From Drosophila persimilis (Eukaryota > Arthropoda > Insecta > Diptera > Drosophilidae), in contig NW_020825487.1 of assembly GCF_003286085.1 (NCBI RefSeq), positions 62,001 through 126,000 on the forward strand: a stretch of DNA of 64,000 nucleotides, written 5' to 3'. The notes beneath the pieces are model-generated. The model was given only the letters and a program-made list of their open reading frames with translations, was not told where the DNA came from and made no database searches. The position numbers were made by a program, and so were the translations under genes. Positions 43,549-55,041 of the stretch are shown piece by piece. Positions within the stretch are counted from its first letter, which is position 1, and each line of letters starts with the position of its first letter.

Positions 43549-44672
43549 TATACCCGATACTCAAAATGAGTATTGGGGTATATTAGATTTGTGGTAAAAG
43601 TGGATGTGTGTAACGTCCAGAAGGAATCGTTTCCGACCCCATAAAGTATATATATTCTTGATCAGCATCAATAGCCGAGTCGATTGAGCCATGTCTGTCT
43701 GTCCGTCCGTCCGTCTGTCCGTCTGTCCGTCCGTCCGTCTGTCCGTCCCCTTCAGCGCCTAATGCTCAAAGACTATAAGAGCCAGAGCAACGATGTTTTG
43801 GATCCAGACTTCTGTGATATGTCACTGCTACAAAAATATTTCAAAACTTTGCCCCGCCCACTTCCGCCCCCACAAAGGGCGAAAATCTGTGGCATCCACA
43901 CTTTTAAAGATAAGATAAAACCAAAAACGCAGAATCGTAGAGAATGACCATATCTTATAGACTGCAGAATCTGAATTGTATCGTATTATTATTATAACCA
44001 GCATCAAGAAAACAATTTCATTTTTTCTCGCCCTGTCTCTCTCTCTAACACACACGTAGCATAGGCGGCTTTGCTTAGAGTAAAACATTAGCGCCTAGAT
44101 CTCAGAGACTATAAAAGCTAGAGCAACCAAATTTGGTATCCACACTCCTAATATATCGGACCGAGACGAGTTTGTTTCAAAATTTCGCCACACCCCCTTC
44201 CGCCCCCGCAAAGAATGCAAATCTGGGGATATTCACAAATCTCAGAGACTATTAAAGCTAGAGTAACCAAATTTGGTATCCGCACTTCTGTTAGATCTCA
44301 CTATAAAACATATATCTCAAAATTTCGCCCCACCCCCTTCCGCCCCCACAAAGGACGAAAATCTGTTGTATCCACAATATTGCAGATTCGAGAAAACTAA
44401 AAACGCAGAATCATAGATAGCGACCATATCTATCAGATTGCTGAATCTGGATCAGATCAGATCATTTTTATAGCGAAAGGAAACAAATCAATTTTTAGTG
44501 GCTACGCAGCGCCCGACGTCACGCTCAGACTGATTTTCTGTCTCTCTCGCACGCACTCTTTGTCGTGTCGATTAATATAAGCGGCGTCTGCCGGAGGAGA
44601 GCCATACTGACTTAGTATCGGGTATAACTGTAGAGTTGCGGTGTCCGCAGCAACTCACAACGTTCCCCCTCG
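43549..44672 (+). mobile_element. DINE-1-type element, full length (copy E)
   Basis: 1124 bp with both termini and the 3' hairpin. It resembles copy D closely, including the GGATATT change near 44226 in the middle, so these two belong to one subfamily. Confidence 0.92.
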
Positions 44673-45769
44673 TTTTGTTTGTTTTTACAATTCAACTTTA
44701 AACGACACTCAAACACACTGGTACATATTGATGGCACATTAATTTACAAACATATAAACTGCAGCAACGAAACACTTGTAACCTCGACTAGGCCCGCAGT
44801 CAGCAAGGGAAAAAGAGAAAAAGAGAGAGACAAAATATTCGGCACTTTGACGGAGAGACTAAACCTCGAACACGACTCGACTCCACAACGTTCACGACAC
44901 GACTTTTCCTCGTTTGGACAGAGATCCAGACTCGAGACCATTCCACGATCGGGGCAAAAGGCTCCAAAAGTACGAATTGTCAAGAGGGTGTCAAGTGTAC
45001 GTGTGTGTGGTGTGAGTCAAGAAAGTAAAGTGGGGCCACGCTCAGAAGTATGCTGTCTCTTCTTTGTAATTCTCCCTAACTTAAAATTTGATTTGCAATC
45101 CCCTGTGAGTTTGTCAACTTGATGTTTTGTTGGCTGTAATGCGGTATGTGGTCTTCAGTCCCCTCTACTACCCTTGCCGCCTACTGAGGGCAGACGACTA
45201 GGAATGTAACATGTACATGTGGGCGGGCAGTTTATAGGGAACGTAGTTGATTTATGCGAAGACTAGCATTTTTGGCTCAATTTAGGCCGTAGTGGTGGGG
45301 TGTGGCGGCAACTGATGCTGATTTGAAAATCGATTACGAAACCGATATTCAATTGTCAGCACCGTTGCCGCCGAAGATTTATCACAGATTGTAATAATTT
45401 TGTAGTGGGGTGTCGGAGAACCGCACTAATTACGATAATAAAAATGAGGGGGGGGAAGAAGGGGTTAAAGAAATGAGATCGAACGTTCAGAAAGTGCAGT
45501 GTTGCAACACGTAGTCAATTGAGGAATAGATAAAGAGAAAAGGTAAACAATGCAGGTGCTTTGCGTGGAAATACACTAAATAAAAAGAGACAAGCACTTG
45601 CAGAAATAACAATACAGATAAGTAGTAGACTGGAGTGGAGACGACGGAAAAACAGGTAATAAAAGAGATACTACACTGGAACAAAGACGAGACAATACAG
45701 GTACAATTGATTTACGTTTACAATATTACAATAAACATAACAATTTAAAATAATGTCTATATCTTTTTC
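44673..45769. other. Non-coding stretch, unidentified
   Basis: No gene with recognisable domains. Short ORFs are present but composition looks non-coding. A G8 run is near 45449. The right-hand 150 bp (about 45620-45769) resembles the leader-like DNA before the tandem units (AATTGA, ACAATAAAC, then an ACAG acceptor-like end), so part may belong to the diverged gag element. Confidence 0.4.
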
Positions 45770-46220
45770 TATAATTACAGGGAAGACAAGAAGCATCTGC
45801 CGGCATAGCAAAACACAATGCTTGTAAAGACATTGCGTTGCATACCGGCCGACCCCGTCGTCCCCCCTAGTCGTCGAAATTGGCGTCATCCAAAGTCGTC
45901 GGAAGTAGCTGCAATTAGCACCTCGTCGTCTTTGTGGCTGTGGCTGCCCTCTTGGAGAACCAGTGGCACTGGTCCGGCCACCAGCTGGGAGCCAGGAGTA
46001 GACGGCACACATATTACTGTGGCGACACGGGTCCGGCCGCCAAAGTGAAATGGATGTGAGTGTGTGTGTGCGTCGGCAATTGCGGCCCTAATGTAGAGCG
46101 AGTGGCACTGGTCCGGCCACCAGCTGTGGGCAATGGCGGACAATGACACACACATAACTCGAACGGCACAGGTCCGGCCGCCCAAGTGTAATGGATGTGT
46201 GTGTGTCTGAATGGCTGGCG

Positions 46221-46281
46221 GTAAGTATTTTAAGAGCCCTTTTTAATCGTATGTGTGGCTGATGGATTTTTCCTTTTCCAG
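46221..46281 (+). other. Intron-like segment on the strand opposite gag
   Basis: GTAAGT donor and a TTTTTCCTTTTCCAG acceptor 61 bp apart, a typical fly short intron, within the 3' region of the diverged element and antisense to it. Confidence 0.5.
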
Positions 46282-46511
46282 GACCATAGAGCACTCTGAA
46301 TGACATGGCACTGGATCCGGCCACCAACTAAGGAAGATGGTGGACAAAGAACGGCACAGGTCCGGCCGCCCAAGTGTAATGGATGTTTGTGTGTGTTGAT
46401 GTTTTATTTAATTGCTTTGATGGCGGCAGCGTCCGTTGTTCATTTTTGTTGTGGCATGCGATTGATATGCATTTGTCCTTTAATCCAATGCAGTGGCAGA
46501 GATGTGTCCAA

Positions 46512-47094
46512 TTAGTACACAGCGTTCCAGGATATCTGGTTGTCAAGATGGTACCTCATGTTGCGGGCGTAGGCCTTAGTGTCATCCATGGAGTCGTCAT
46601 CTGTCCACATCTCATCGTCATCATTTTCTTCATCCGTTTCAGGATCCGTCTCTGGAATGGCGGCTGGCGTTGGCCCTAACGTTTTTTGTGGTGGCTGTGG
46701 AGCTGGGGCAACCACTGTTGCTGCTGCCATTGTTGGTGGATTTTCCGATGTTTCTGGAACTGCTGGAGTTGCCGTCACTGCCTGGGATTGGATGAGCGAG
46801 GTGAGTAGTGACATTATCGCTTCCAGCCTCTTTTCCAATCGCGTCATCCTCTGCGTATTCTCCAACAGTGCCTGGCTGCAGGATCCCTCGCAAGATTGGC
46901 GTTTCGGCTTCATCTTCTGCCGGGAGCGGTTGTTGGCAAGCTGCTGCTGCTGCTGTCGCTGTTGTTGTTGTTCGCGCTGCGGCTGCTGTTGCAGCTGCTG
47001 TAGCTGCTGCTGTTGTTGTGCCTGGGAACGGCTCAATGGCTGCTCTGGACGTCGTCGCCCAGTGCGTGGGCCAGAGGCAGCAGGCGTCTGTTTT
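46512..47094 (-). pseudogene. C-terminal Gag of the diverged element
   Basis: The open frame runs from the DINE border to the stop at 46512. It has a Q-rich stretch, then C-E-G-S-C-S followed by a leucine-heptad coiled coil (about 47 residues), an A/P-rich linker and an acidic tail ending W-N-A-V-Y. The tandem-unit Gag has the same order: Q-rich, C-D-G-S-C, coiled coil, acidic tail, final A-Y. Zinc knuckles would lie upstream and are lost. Confidence 0.65.
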
Positions 47095-48204
47095 TATACC
47101 CGATACTCAAAATGAGTATTGGGGTATATTAGATTTGTGGTAAAAGTGGATGTGTGTAACGTCCAGAAGGAATCGTTTCCGGCCCCATAAAGTATATATA
47201 TTCTTGATCAGCATCAATAGCCGAGTCGATTGAGCCATGTCTGTCTGTCCGTCTGTCCGTCCGTCTGTCCGTCTGTCCGTCCGTCCGTCTGTCCGTCCCC
47301 TTCAGCGCCTAGTGCTGAAAGACTATAAGAGCTAGAGGAACGATGTTTTGGATCCAGACTTCTGTGATATGTCACTGCTACAAGAATATTTCAAAACTGT
47401 GCCCCGCCGACTTCCGCCCCCACAAAGGGCGAAAATCTGTGGCATCCACAATTTCGACGATACGAGAAAACTAAAAACTCAGAACCGTAGAAGATGACTA
47501 TATCTTACAGAGTGCAAAATCTCAACCAGATCGTATAATTATTATAGCCTGAATCACGAAAACAATTTCACTCTTTCTCGCTCTGTCTCACTCTAACACA
47601 CAGGTTTCATAGTCGGTTTTGCCAATTGCAAAATATGAGTTCAAGGATCTCAGAACCCATAAGAGCTAGAGAAACCAAATTTGGTATCTACACTCCTGTG
47701 ATATCGGACCTTGACCGTTTCGTGTCAAAATTTCGCCACAGCCCCTTCCGCCCCCGCAAAGGACGAAAATCTGGGGCAACCACAAATCTCAGAGACTATT
47801 AAGGCTAGAGTAACCAAATTTGGTATGCGCACTTCTGTTAGATCTCACTATAAAACGTATATCTCAGAAATTCGCCCCACCCCCTTCCGCCCCCACAAAG
47901 GACGATAATCTGTTTCATCCACAATACTGCATATTCGAGAAAACTAAAAACGCAGAATCATAGATAACGACTATATCTATGAGATTGCTGAATCTGGATC
48001 AGATCAGATCATTTTTATAGCCAAAAGGAACAAATCAATTTTCAGTGCCTACGCAGCGCCCGACGTCACGCTCAGACTGATTTTCTGTCTCTCTCGCACG
48101 CACTCTTTGTCGTGTCGTTTAATATTAGCGGCGTCTGCCGGAGGAGAGCCATACTGACTTAGTATCGGGTATAACTGTAGAGTTGCGGTGTCCGCAGCAA
48201 CTCA
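47095..48204 (+). mobile_element. DINE-1-type element, nearly full length (copy F)
   Basis: 1110 bp. The 5' terminus is intact; the 3' end stops in the arm of the terminal hairpin (CAACTCA), directly joined to inverted copy G, so the last 16 or so bases are lost. Confidence 0.9.
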
Positions 48205-48785
48205 AAGCGTTGCTCTGGCTTTTATAGGTTCTGAGATCCTTGAACTCATATTTTGCAATTGGCAAAACCGACCATGAAACCTGTGTGTTAGAGTGAGACA
48301 GAGCGAGAAAGAGTGAAATTGTTTTCGTGATTCTGGCTGTAATAATTATACGATCTGGTTCAGATTTTGCACTCTAGAAGATATAGTCATCTTCTACGAT
48401 TCTGCGTTTTTAGTTTTCTCGTATCGTCGAAATTGTGGATGCCACAGATTTTCGCCCTTTGTGGGGGCGGATGTGGGCGGGGCAAAGTTTTGAAATATTT
48501 TTGGAGCAGTGACATATCACAGAAGTCTGGATCCAAAACATCGTTGCTCTAGCTCTTATAGTCTTTGAGCATTAGGCGCTGAAGGGGACGGACAGACGGA
48601 CAGACGGACAGACGGACAGACGGACGGACGGACAGACAGACAGGGCTCAATCGACTCGGCTATTGATGCTGATCAAGAATATATATACTTTATAGGGTCG
48701 GAAACGATTCCTTCTGGACGTTACACACATCCACTTTTACCACAAATCTAATATACCCCAATACTCATTTTGAGTATCGGGTATA
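48205..48785 (-). mobile_element. DINE-1-type element, 5' half, inverted (copy G)
   Basis: 581 bp on the minus strand with the 5' terminus ending at 48785. It mirrors the first half of copy F, so the pair forms an inverted repeat with about 580-bp arms and a 540-bp spacer. Confidence 0.9.
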
Positions 48786-49195
48786 ACTACTAATAATATA
48801 CAATTAACTACAGGGAAAACTACATTAATTTACAAAAACTTATTTCTAATATCACAGGCAAGTAAAGTAACTAAAACTATGGACAAACTATCTACGGACA
48901 TGCAAAAACTACAGAAACAACAGGATTGACATCTACAACAAAAACATTGATGCAGACAAAGACAATAAACGATAATTGACATACATTTACACACATATAA
49001 ACATATTAATTATATTTATTTTATTTCTAACAGGAGGACAAACAACAACGGAGCACCGGCGGGCATAACAAACGCAATGCGAACATTACGCTGTATACCG
49101 GCCGGCTCTGTTGTCCCCCTGTGTGCTGTTTATTGGCTGGCTGGATTCATGGTGTTGGCGTGCATCGTGGGCAAAGTTGGAGATGGCGAGCGGCT

Positions 49196-49530
49196 CTAGT
49201 CCGGCCGCCCATGTTGCATCTGTCAGGTGGATATGGCGCATCCAATCGAGTGGCACTGGTTCGGCCACCCGAGATGCATTGTCCAGTGTGTTGGCGCTGG
49301 CATCGAAGTGTGATGCCAACGAGTCATGTTATTGGCCGCATCCGAGTGGCTGCTGGTCCGGCCACCAGGATGCGTTGTCGGTTTTAATTGTTGGCCGCAT
49401 CCAAGTGGCTGCTGGTCCGGCCACCAGGATGCGCTCTCAGTTGGATTGGCCTGGCCTCCTCGGCCACATTCGTCGTCAATTCGTAATGGCGTTTTGAATG
49501 GCTGCTGGTCCGGCCATCCAGATGAGGTGT
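49196..49530. repeat. GGTCCGGCC motif cluster, unit 0
   Basis: Five spaced copies of a CTGGTCCGGCCACC-like motif (one as GGTTCGGCC) downstream of gag; see 58312-58640. Confidence 0.75.
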
Positions 49531-49637
49531 TTGCTTTGGCTTTGGTTTTAATTTGTGTTTATTTGCAGGTACTTGTCGGCGTTTGGATGTTGCTGGCGAC
49601 CCTTGTCTGGTTGGTGTTGGCGTGAAGACGTTTGCAG

Positions 49638-49692
49638 GTGAGTGTTTGTATGTTTATTGGCAGCCTCCTTCATGGTTATCCTTCTTTTGCAG
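49638..49692 (+). other. Intron-like segment antisense to gag, unit 0
   Basis: TTTGCAG|GTGAGTG donor and TTCTTTTGCAG acceptor 55 bp apart; the equivalent in unit 1 is 58754-58811. Confidence 0.45.
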
Positions 49693-50069
49693 GATTTGCT
49701 GGCGTCTGGCGGCTCAACACCGAGCCATCCCGCCCTCACATAATTGGCGTGAGAGACGGGTGCGACCCAGTGGAGCGGCAACAGGCGTCAGCATCTGCAT
49801 CGTCGTTGGAATGGCTGCTGTTGGTTGAGAGTGGCGTGACGTCATTGTGATGGTGTGGTGGCAGCGTCATCAGAAAGAGGCCTCCTTTTCCGCCCAATTG
49901 GCAGGAAATTGTCAATGTTGGTGGCGAGGCAGCTTCTTGTTGGTCAGCTCTGTCTGGTGATTGGCAGGTAAGTGTGGATTTCATGTGTTTTGGCCGTTTT
50001 TCGTTGTTGTCTGTATTGACGTCTTTTTCTTCGTTGCGGTGGCTGTCTCGGGAACGACGATTGGGCACA

Positions 50070-51864
50070 TCAATAGGCACCGCCCGATAGCATGCTTTCG
50101 CGTGCGCTGGCGATTGGTGCCCTCCATATTTCGCCCAGGCCATCCAGCGCGTCGAATGGATCGTGGTCGGTCCATTCGTCGTCATCCTCGTCGTCAATTG
50201 CTTCGCAGTCCATATCGGATTCAGAGTCCGATATGGCTGCGGCGTCATGGTGCGTATTTGGTGCTGGTCTTGGTGATGGCTGTGCGGATGCTGCTGCTGC
50301 TGCTGTTGTTGTCTGTAGTGGCGGCACTCCTCCCGTGCTCTCGTCCCTTGCCTGCAGCAGGTTTGTCAGTTTTGTTGAAATTGCTGCCAGTTTTTCTTCC
50401 AGCTCTATAATTTTACCGGCATATCTTTTCAGATTATGGGCACAGCTCCCATCGCACTGGGCGCCTGGCTGCTGCTGTATCTGGGGTTGGCGTGGCGTCG
50501 GAGCACGATGTGGGATCGGCTGCATCGGCTGGACCCTTTGGTATTGGCGCCCCTCGGCCAGTGGCTGGGGATGTTGGTCGCGATGCTGTAGCTGCTGCCG
50601 ATGCTGCCGACCCGGACCGCGCTGGCGTTGCTGCTGCGGCTGTGGGTGGAGTGGCTGTGTGGGTGGCTGCTGTTGCTGCAACTGTCGCTGTAGTGGCTGC
50701 TGGTGACGTTGTGGTGGCTGCTGGAGACGATGTGCTGGCTGTTGCTGCTGAATTGGCTGTTGCATTGGCTGGGGCTGCTGAGGCTGAGGTGGCTGAGGCT
50801 GCTGCTGCTGCCGTCGATGCTCCTCCTCCCTGGCGACCCTGTGGGCCAGGAGCCGCTGCCTGGCTGCCTTGTAGGCGCTGCAGCCCTTGTAGGCGCTGAT
50901 GTGCTGGCCCTGGCAGTTGGCGCATTTGGGATTTGCAGCCCTTGGCTTGCTGCACTCCGTCGTCAGGTGCCCGCCTGCGCATTTCATGCAGACAGCAGCT
51001 CGTCTACAATATGCGCGGGTGTGGCCAAACACCTGACATCGATGGCACTGGGCAGGGTCACGGGAGACTCAAAGTCTCTCAACCGTGACGGGCCTCCCAC
51101 CCAGGCGTCTCAGCTTCCACACATCGTATTGGCCACGGTCCGGTTTCGGGGCGATCTCAGCCTCGAAGAGGTTGTATTGGCGGCTGCTATCGAATCGATC
51201 GGTGATCGCCCGATTATACCGGACCGTGTACCCCTCGGCCTGCATGCAGTCCCGGAACCAGTCAGAGGGCGTGGAATGGGGAAGACCTCGGATGAGGATC
51301 CTCAATCGACCGAACTCGCCGTGCCGGATATCATTGGCAATGGCAAGGGTGTGTGTATTGGGAGTGGCAGTAGTTGTGTTGGTGTTGGTTATGGCGATGG
51401 TGCTGGTGTTAGTGGCGGTGACGGTGTTGGTGTTTGTATTTGTAATTTCGTTGGCGTCATTATTTGTATTGATATTGTCAGTATTAGTATTAGTAGTGGC
51501 AGAGGCAGAGGCAGGGGCAGGGGCATGTGTTGGCTGTGCAGATTGCGGCAGAGAGGCAGGAGCGGCAACTGTGTTGGTGTTGGCGGTTTTTGTTGTCCGC
51601 TTCTGCTGCTTTTGCTGTTGCTGCCGCAGCTCGTGCTGCCTCAGCTGCTCCTGGACAATGGCCTCCAGCTCCTCCATGGTTTGCCTCTTTTTAATAGGCC
51701 TCTTGATTGGCGGTCGCTGCTGGTGTTGGTGGTGATGGCGGCCCCGTCGTCTGGCCTGCTTCCTCTCAGCCTCATCCTCATCGTCACTCCCACTGTCGAT
51801 GAGGGCGCAGCGTCGTTTCGGTGTTGGTGGGATTGGCTGTGATTGTGGCTGTGTTTGTGGTAGT

Positions 51865-51866
<2 letters not shown>
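50070..51866 (-). pseudogene. gag: Gag of unit 0, 3' portion, with nonsense codon
   Basis: Same protein as in unit 1: PRE_C2HC-type domain, three zinc knuckles, Q-rich region, coiled coil and acidic tail. A TGA at 51069-51071 replaces the GGA codon of unit 1 just before the zinc knuckles, and eight codons present in unit 1 (about 60430-60453) are missing. Its 5' portion lies beyond the inserted LINE, at 56897-57335. Confidence 0.8.

Positions 51867-51903
<37 letters not shown>
51867..51903 (-). other. Poly(A) tail of the LINE
   Basis: A run of T on the plus strand directly after the target duplication, in line with target-primed reverse transcription of a polyadenylated RNA. Confidence 0.9.
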
Positions 51904-51904
<1 letters not shown>

Positions 51905-52077
51905 TTGTGTGACTACAGGAAAGCTTCATGCCGACTCAGCCGAAGCCGAAGTGAGGGACTCTAACCGCTCTAAAACCAACCACACCTATCCCGGATCCCG
52001 GCGGTACTGTCGCGAGATATTACTTCGCCGGGGGGAGATGCCCGTAGGGCTCTTCTCTTAACAATCTCCTTTATCCT
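51904..52077 (-). other. 3' UTR of the LINE
   Basis: 174 bp between the ORF2 stop and the tail; GC-rich with possible stem-loops that could be recognised by the RT. No gene. Confidence 0.6.
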
Positions 52078-55041
52078 TTATCTCCTAGCATTGCGTGCTC
52101 TTTCTTCGCGACGCAGTTTGGTAGCCATAGTTACGGCCATGAATCTAATCGCGGCCCAGTTTCCTTCCGACTCCAGCAGGCATTCTGCCAGGTTTGTCAC
52201 CGCTGGCATTCTTCCAAGCTTGTTGCTTAGATCCTCTCGTTCTTGCCGAAATCTTGGACATTCGAAGAAGCAGTGCTCTGCGTCTTCGATGACCCCTGCG
52301 CAGACCACGCAGAAGGGGTCGTCCTCGTGCTTAAACCTATGCAGGTAGGCTTTAAAGCAACCGTGTCCTGTCAGCAGTTGTGTCAGGTGATACTCCACTT
52401 GTCCATGGCTACGGTTCAGCCAACTCTTCAGGTCTGGGATTAGCCTATGGGTCCATCGCCCTTTGCTGCTGTTATCCCACGAATCTTGCCATTGCAGGAT
52501 TGTGCGCTGCCTTAAGGCACCTCTGGTGTCCTGGTCCGTAGTCCCCAGGGTTCGCTGTGCCCTGATTCCTGCGGCTTCTCTTGCCAGCAGATGGATGGGA
52601 ATCATTCCTGCTACCACAAGTGCGGCGTCTTGGGATACCGTTCTGAATGCGCAACACACCCTCAGGGCACACAGCCTCTGGACTGCGTTGCATTCTCGGG
52701 CATATGTTTTATGCTTCATTGCATCAACCCATATTGGTGCCGCGTACATTAGCGTTGAGCCAACTACGCTCGCTAGTAGCTTTCGCCTTGGCTGTTTCGG
52801 GCCTCCGGTGTTGGCCATGATGCGGGATAGGGCCACTGCCGTCTTTCCTGCTTTGCTGCTTGCATACGCCATGTGATGCTTGAAGCTGAGTCTGTGGTCA
52901 ATCATGACCCCCAGGTACTTCAAGCTTGGACTGGAGCTAATAGTGCAGTCTCCTACTCGGATCGTGGCCGTCTCCACTACTTTCCTACTGCTTATGAGCA
53001 CCGCCTCCGTTTTGTGGGTGGCTAATGCGAGATCCCTCCCTGATAGCCATGTTCTGGCTCTCTCTACCGCGTCGTTGCAGATTTCTTCCGCCGCTTCTTT
53101 CTGTTTTGCCACTACGACTATTGCTATGTCGTCGGCAAAGCCTATCACCGTTGCGCCCATTGGCATATCCATCTTGAGGATTCCATCATACATGATGTTC
53201 CACAGCAGCGGGCCGAGGACCGATCCTTGGGGAACTCCTCCAGTGATTTGGTGCTCACGTGTCCCCTTATCCGTCTCATATATGAGCAATCGGTCTCTTA
53301 GGTAGTCCGCGATGATATTCTGCAGATACGGCGGTACTTGAAAGTTTCTCAGTTCTTCTAGTATGTGATCCCAATTGGCAGAGTTGAATGCATTTTGGAC
53401 ATCGAGTGTTGCCACTATGCAATACTCTTTGGTCCCGTACATCCACCGGGTGCCATCGATAGCTCGCTTTGCTATCTCACATACCTCGCCGATTGCGTCC
53501 ACCGTGGACCTGCCTTTGCGAAACCCGTGCTGTCTCGGTGAGAGCTGACGCGTTACTGCCTTCTCCAGCCTGGTGTGGATTATGCGCTCGAGGATCTTAC
53601 CCACTGTGTCGAGCATGCAGAGTGGTCTATAGGATGATGGCTCCTCGGTCGGCTTGTTCCCCTTGGGTAAGAGGACTAGCCGCTGTCGCTTCCATGGTCT
53701 GGGGAAGGTCCCTTCGGACATGCACGCATTGAATAAATCCACGTACATTTGTGGATTGGTCTCAATAGCCGTGCGGAGAACGGCATTTGGGACCCCATCA
53801 GGTCCTGGTGCTTTGCCGTTCTTTATCCGTTGTAGAGCTTCGAGGACTTCTGCTCCCGTGGTGGCTTCTATTTCAGGTGGCGGTATTCTATCCATCACCC
53901 TCTGGCCTGCCACTTTCTCCGGGAATAGGGTTTCTACTATGTTAACCAGCAGATCTGCACACATTGGCGGCGGGGGACTGAACACTCGCAGTCTCTTCAT
54001 TACCAGCCTGTATGCGTAGCCCCAAGGGTTCGCATCTGCGTCATCGCAGAGCTTTTCGAAGCATTTGCGCTTGGCATCTTTGATCTGCCTCTTCAAGCAG
54101 CGTCTGCTTTCCTTATATTCTCCTTGGAGCCTCTCGAATTCCGGGGAACCTCTCGAACGCTGGTACAGTCGTCTTTTCCGCTGGCACTCCTGCCTGGCGC
54201 TACCTATTGCAGCGTTCCACCAATAAGCTGGCCTGCGGTTGTTCAGGCTTCTTCCTTTCCTTAGCATGGAGGCATCACATGCTTCCAGCGTATGTAAAGC
54301 CAGTTGGCTTGCTCTCTCTTCAGCCGTACCGTTGGTCTCGTAGTCCTCAAACATGGCCCGGACCATATCCGGCTCTAGCGTTTCGGTCTTATAACCGATC
54401 CGCTTGCCAATGAACGGGTTAGGTGCGCCCGCTTCCTGGATTTCACATATGAGGGCTTGGTGGTCACTCCCGGTGTATAAGCCACTAACTTCCCACGTTG
54501 TCCTGCGGCTGAGGCTGCTGCTCACGAACGTAAGGTCTATTATAGACCCCGTTCCAGCTCTGCCGAACGTCTGCTGTGTGCCTGTGTTCAGCAGTACGGC
54601 ATCCAACGTCGCAAAGCATTCTAGGAGTGCCTGTCCCCTTGGGTTCGTTCTCGGGCATCCCCACTCCGTCGCCCAAGCGTTGAAATCGCCGGCTATGAGC
54701 GTAGGGTGTTTCTCCCGCGCGTCTTCAGCAATCCTTTCCAGTGCCTGCGTCGCCTGCTGTAGGCTGAGGCTCGGGGGCAGGTAGCAGCTATATATGTGCA
54801 CTCCATTTATCCGGGCTCTGGCGAATCCGTCTCCGACGTATGTTTGCAGTAATTGCTGTGTGGGACTCGCACAGCTCCATATCGCTGCCTTCTTGTTCGA
54901 GTCAGCAATCCACTCTCCCGAGTTGCGATTCCGGTATTGCTCGCTTATGACTGCTACATCTATACGGTGCTCCCTTATTGTCTGGTCCAGCAGCTGCTGT
55001 GCCATCTCGCAGTGGTTGAGGTTTAGTTGGATGATTTTCAT
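52078..55041 (-). CDS. LINE ORF2: endonuclease and reverse transcriptase
   Basis: 987 residues. The APE-like endonuclease has NLNH at residue 7, E in SEQYRN, GDFNAW near 117 and SDHQ near 193. RT has PGPDG near 412, HGFRKGRS, DVQNAFN, GGVPQGSVLGP near 600 and catalytic FADD near 637. A CCHC-type motif (C-x2-C...H...C) near 910 is followed by a basic end. There is no RNase H, unlike the I and LOA clades. The start ATG overlaps the ORF1 stop as ATGA (55038-55041), which suggests translation by termination-reinitiation. No internal stop. Confidence 0.95.
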   Translation of the reverse strand: MKIIQLNLNHCEMAQQLLDQTIREHRIDVAVISEQYRNRNSGEWIADSNKKAAIWSCASPTQQLLQTYVGDGFARARINGVHIYSCYLPPSLSLQQATQALERIAEDAREKHPTLIAGDFNAWATEWGCPRTNPRGQALLECFATLDAVLLNTGTQQTFGRAGTGSIIDLTFVSSSLSRRTTWEVSGLYTGSDHQALICEIQEAGAPNPFIGKRIGYKTETLEPDMVRAMFEDYETNGTAEERASQLALHTLEACDASMLRKGRSLNNRRPAYWWNAAIGSARQECQRKRRLYQRSRGSPEFERLQGEYKESRRCLKRQIKDAKRKCFEKLCDDADANPWGYAYRLVMKRLRVFSPPPPMCADLLVNIVETLFPEKVAGQRVMDRIPPPEIEATTGAEVLEALQRIKNGKAPGPDGVPNAVLRTAIETNPQMYVDLFNACMSEGTFPRPWKRQRLVLLPKGNKPTEEPSSYRPLCMLDTVGKILERIIHTRLEKAVTRQLSPRQHGFRKGRSTVDAIGEVCEIAKRAIDGTRWMYGTKEYCIVATLDVQNAFNSANWDHILEELRNFQVPPYLQNIIADYLRDRLLIYETDKGTREHQITGGVPQGSVLGPLLWNIMYDGILKMDMPMGATVIGFADDIAIVVVAKQKEAAEEICNDAVERARTWLSGRDLALATHKTEAVLISSRKVVETATIRVGDCTISSSPSLKYLGVMIDHRLSFKHHMAYASSKAGKTAVALSRIMANTGGPKQPRRKLLASVVGSTLMYAAPIWVDAMKHKTYARECNAVQRLCALRVCCAFRTVSQDAALVVAGMIPIHLLAREAAGIRAQRTLGTTDQDTRGALRQRTILQWQDSWDNSSKGRWTHRLIPDLKSWLNRSHGQVEYHLTQLLTGHGCFKAYLHRFKHEDDPFCVVCAGVIEDAEHCFFECPRFRQEREDLSNKLGRMPAVTNLAECLLESEGNWAAIRFMAVTMATKLRREERARNARR

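Larger units (their letters stand above)
45770..47094 (-). mobile_element. Diverged relative of the gag-only tandem element (truncated)
   Basis: Shares with the 4110-bp unit the CCGGC-rich block (45790-45870), repeated GGTCCGGCC motifs (six between 45970 and 46360) and a Gag C-terminus of the same design, in the same order and orientation. DINE copy F cuts it in gag. Overall divergence is large, so it is another subfamily. Confidence 0.7.
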
